Assembly (NCBI RefSeq): GCF_025336485.1
Contig: NZ_JAODAB010000010.1
Span: forward strand, 1 to 64,000
Source: Pseudomonas citri
Lineage (GTDB): Bacteria > Pseudomonadota > Gammaproteobacteria > Pseudomonadales > Pseudomonadaceae
DNA length: 64,000 nt
Reading direction: 5' to 3'
Shown here piece by piece: positions 62,259 to 64,000 of the stretch (within the stretch, counting starts at the first letter, position 1; every line of letters starts with the position of its first letter). The notes under the pieces are model-generated. The model did no database searches. It saw only the letters and a program-made list of their open reading frames with translations, and had not been told where the DNA came from. The position numbers and the translations under genes are program-made.

Positions 62259-64000
62259 TCAGCGCATGGCCATGTATTGCGAAGGTCTCGGGTCGAGTTG
62301 ACGCCCCAGTTCACAAATCAGCAGTGTGATCGAGTCGGCGTTGCGAAGGATGATGTCGATTCGCTTGTCCGGCGATACCGGATCGAGGAAATCAGCGCGC
62401 GCCCTGTCCATGGTCTTGGCACCGGTTATCTTGAGGATTTCCCGGGTGGTTTCCTTATAACCGGGCAACAGCTCGATTTTCTTGTACGTGTTATCCGTGC
62501 TGTCCCATTCCGTGAACAATTTTGCTTTGGGTGTGCTCAACGAAAGCCCGTTGAGTTGCAGGTTCTCTAGCCTGTCGTATTGCTGTTTCCCCCAGTGAGT
62601 CACGGTAGAAATCAAATCGAGGAAGGGCAGCAGGGCGTCGAGGTAAGTGATGTCGAACGTATTGAACAGCTGATGCGACAGCTCATGGATGAAAGTTGCG
62701 CCCTGGGCGTGCGCCTCGACATTGAAGAACTCCGGTACGAGGGACTTGTATGAATCCAAGCCCATATCGAAGAAGAACTGCGTGAGGTAGATCCTTCCGA
62801 CAGAGGAGGGCTCGAGCACGAAGGCCGTCGCTCTGTCCGCCAGGTGCTTGAGGTTGCCGATGACGATGTTCTCGGCATTCTTTAATTCCCAGGAAGGATC
62901 GGCCAGTGCCTGGCAGATGGGCGCGATCGCCGCTTCGATCTTGCTGATCAGGCGGGTGTCGACAGTGTCGACGCCAAAAAAAGACCTGAGGAATTTATCC
63001 AGCCGAGATCCCGCACGCGGTTGTCGCTTGAATTGATCAAAGTTGTAAAGGGTATTGAACGAGTAGAACCTCGCGGTTTCCAGGGCCTGGACAATCACAT
63101 TGGCACGGTGCGGGTATTTGCGACGGATTTCAGCCATGCCGCGAGCTTCGATGTTCAGTGAACCCTTGGCCTTGAAGTCGCTATAGGTGACGGCCATCTT
63201 CGACCCGGCCTTACCAAAGCGTATGGTCTGGCGTTGAGGATCGATTTCCCAGGTTCGGCGGTCAGCCGATTTCTTCAATAACGGCCCTTCGGCGTCTACG
63301 TGAACGATCCGCCAGCTAGCATCGGCTTTCGCCACTTCAAAGACCTTGCCGGCAAGTGGCACATAAGACCGGCCGCTTTCCAGGGCTTTGTAGGTTCCAT
63401 TGACCAGGTCTTTGTGTAGCTGCGACAAACTGATGCCCGTGGCTTCGAAAATGTTCAGGTCGGTACGCAACTGGGCGGTAGAGCCGATGTCCTTCCAGCG
63501 GTTCGCCAGCGAGCTTGCCTGGGAAAGCGGTTCCATGGGGTCGAGAAGCCCGAATGTATCGTTGCGGTTCAGCATGCCCAGCGACACCATCTCTGCGGCG
63601 CCGGCGATAAAGTCGTGCAAGCCCGTTTTCCAGTCGTGTTGCTGCAAGGCTTCGGCTGAGGCCTTGAAGTCCTGGTAGCTTTCCCAAAGCGTTTCGATAA
63701 ACGTCAGTCTGCCCGCCACCTGCTTCCCCAGGAACTGGGCGCCGGAGCTGAGCCGATGCAGTACCGTGTTCCAGTCGACCTGGCGTTTTGCATGGGTTTG
63801 TGAGGTCAGAAGGTGCGATAACAATGCGACATTGTCGTTGAACAAGGTGTCGAGCAGATTGGTATGGATCGGATTCGAGGCCAGGGTTATTTCCGAACGT
63901 TTCCCGAGCGTGGCAGCGAACAGGTTCTTGAAAGTGGCCTGCTGGTTCTCGGGCAGTCGGCGAATCAGCAGGTCCTGAAGTGGGCCTGGCGCATTGAATG
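62259..64000 (-). CDS. Toxin/effector-like protein with HExxH motif (5' end outside window)
   Basis: The reading frame stays open to the right edge, so only the last 580 or so residues are seen. They resemble the DUF6543-type large effectors of Pseudomonas (mixed helical, with IETLWESYQDFKASAEALQQ and GLHDFIAGAAEMVSLGMLNR). Near the end, HELSHQLF (62673-62687) forms an HExxH zincin motif, which suggests a metalloprotease-like module. An in-frame TTG at 63845 exists but the frame before it (NLLDTLFND) reads on naturally. The function is inferred from family style. Confidence 0.65.
   Translation of the reverse strand, partial: FNAPGPLQDLLIRRLPENQQATFKNLFAATLGKRSEITLASNPIHTNLLDTLFNDNVALLSHLLTSQTHAKRQVDWNTVLHRLSSGAQFLGKQVAGRLTFIETLWESYQDFKASAEALQQHDWKTGLHDFIAGAAEMVSLGMLNRNDTFGLLDPMEPLSQASSLANRWKDIGSTAQLRTDLNIFEATGISLSQLHKDLVNGTYKALESGRSYVPLAGKVFEVAKADASWRIVHVDAEGPLLKKSADRRTWEIDPQRQTIRFGKAGSKMAVTYSDFKAKGSLNIEARGMAEIRRKYPHRANVIVQALETARFYSFNTLYNFDQFKRQPRAGSRLDKFLRSFFGVDTVDTRLISKIEAAIAPICQALADPSWELKNAENIVIGNLKHLADRATAFVLEPSSVGRIYLTQFFFDMGLDSYKSLVPEFFNVEAHAQGATFIHELSHQLFNTFDITYLDALLPFLDLISTVTHWGKQQYDRLENLQLNGLSLSTPKAKLFTEWDSTDNTYKKIELLPGYKETTREILKITGAKTMDRARADFLDPVSPDKRIDIILRNADSITLLICELGRQLDPRPSQYMAMR

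Overview
The window looks like a Pseudomonas chromosome of the fluorescens group. The right-hand part carries the typical Pseudomonas glycogen/trehalose cluster (glgX, DUF2934, treY, malQ, treZ, glgA), a YccA-type membrane protein beside tRNA-Ser, and GC-rich core-style genes. No 16S or other decisive marker is present, so the assignment rests on gene content and order.

The window has two parts. Bases 1 to about 38,200 are a mosaic accessory region, a defence island full of gene fragments. From left to right it holds: small hypothetical genes and decayed ORFs with MbcA/ParS-like antitoxin genes (1-4.4 kb); an Xre regulator; a TerY-P-like triad of PP2C phosphatase, vWA protein and PIN-kinase fusion (5.0-8.5 kb); a Gabija-like pair of UvrD-type helicase and OLD-family ATPase/TOPRIM nuclease (9.6-13.8 kb); a divergent three-gene operon of HTH protein, giant helicase with a C-terminal PD-(D/E)XK-like nuclease, and a large protein I cannot assign (14.1-20.6 kb); a paralogous gene with a 9-bp tandem repeat; a type III CBASS locus with WYL regulator, CD-NTase, HORMA, TRIP13-like ATPase, DEDDh exonuclease and a SLOG-nucleosidase fusion (22.1-27.8 kb); a tightly overlapping cassette of radical SAM enzyme, DnaQ-like exonuclease, P-loop kinase-like protein and aldo/keto reductase (27.8-30.9 kb); an IS66 remnant; a second copy of the paralogous gene; and an AT-rich Septu-like ATPase/HNH pair (34.9-37.3 kb). 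It ends at an intact tRNA-Ser(UGA) next to a second tRNA-Ser(UGA) whose 3' end is corrupted. No integrase is visible, so the other end of the island is probably outside the window.

Bases 38,500 to 64,000 are core-like: YccA-type protein, Lrp-type regulator divergent from an EamA transporter, a GapN-like aldehyde dehydrogenase, two related autotransporter-type outer-membrane proteins, an EEP-family phosphodiesterase, a PIG-L deacetylase, and the glycogen/trehalose cluster on the minus strand. In that cluster GlgA builds alpha-glucan, GlgX and MalQ trim and rearrange it, and TreY and TreZ turn maltodextrin ends into trehalose. The right end has a 2-hydroxyacid dehydrogenase, a DUF411 protein, a small membrane protein, a Fur-like regulator and the 3' part of a large toxin-like gene with an HExxH motif.

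The best candidates for undescribed biology are the helicase-nuclease plus unknown-protein operon (14.1-20.6 kb), the radical SAM/exonuclease/kinase/reductase cassette (27.8-30.9 kb), the PIN-kinase TerY-P triad, and the two gene copies with a shared direct repeat that bracket the CBASS segment.
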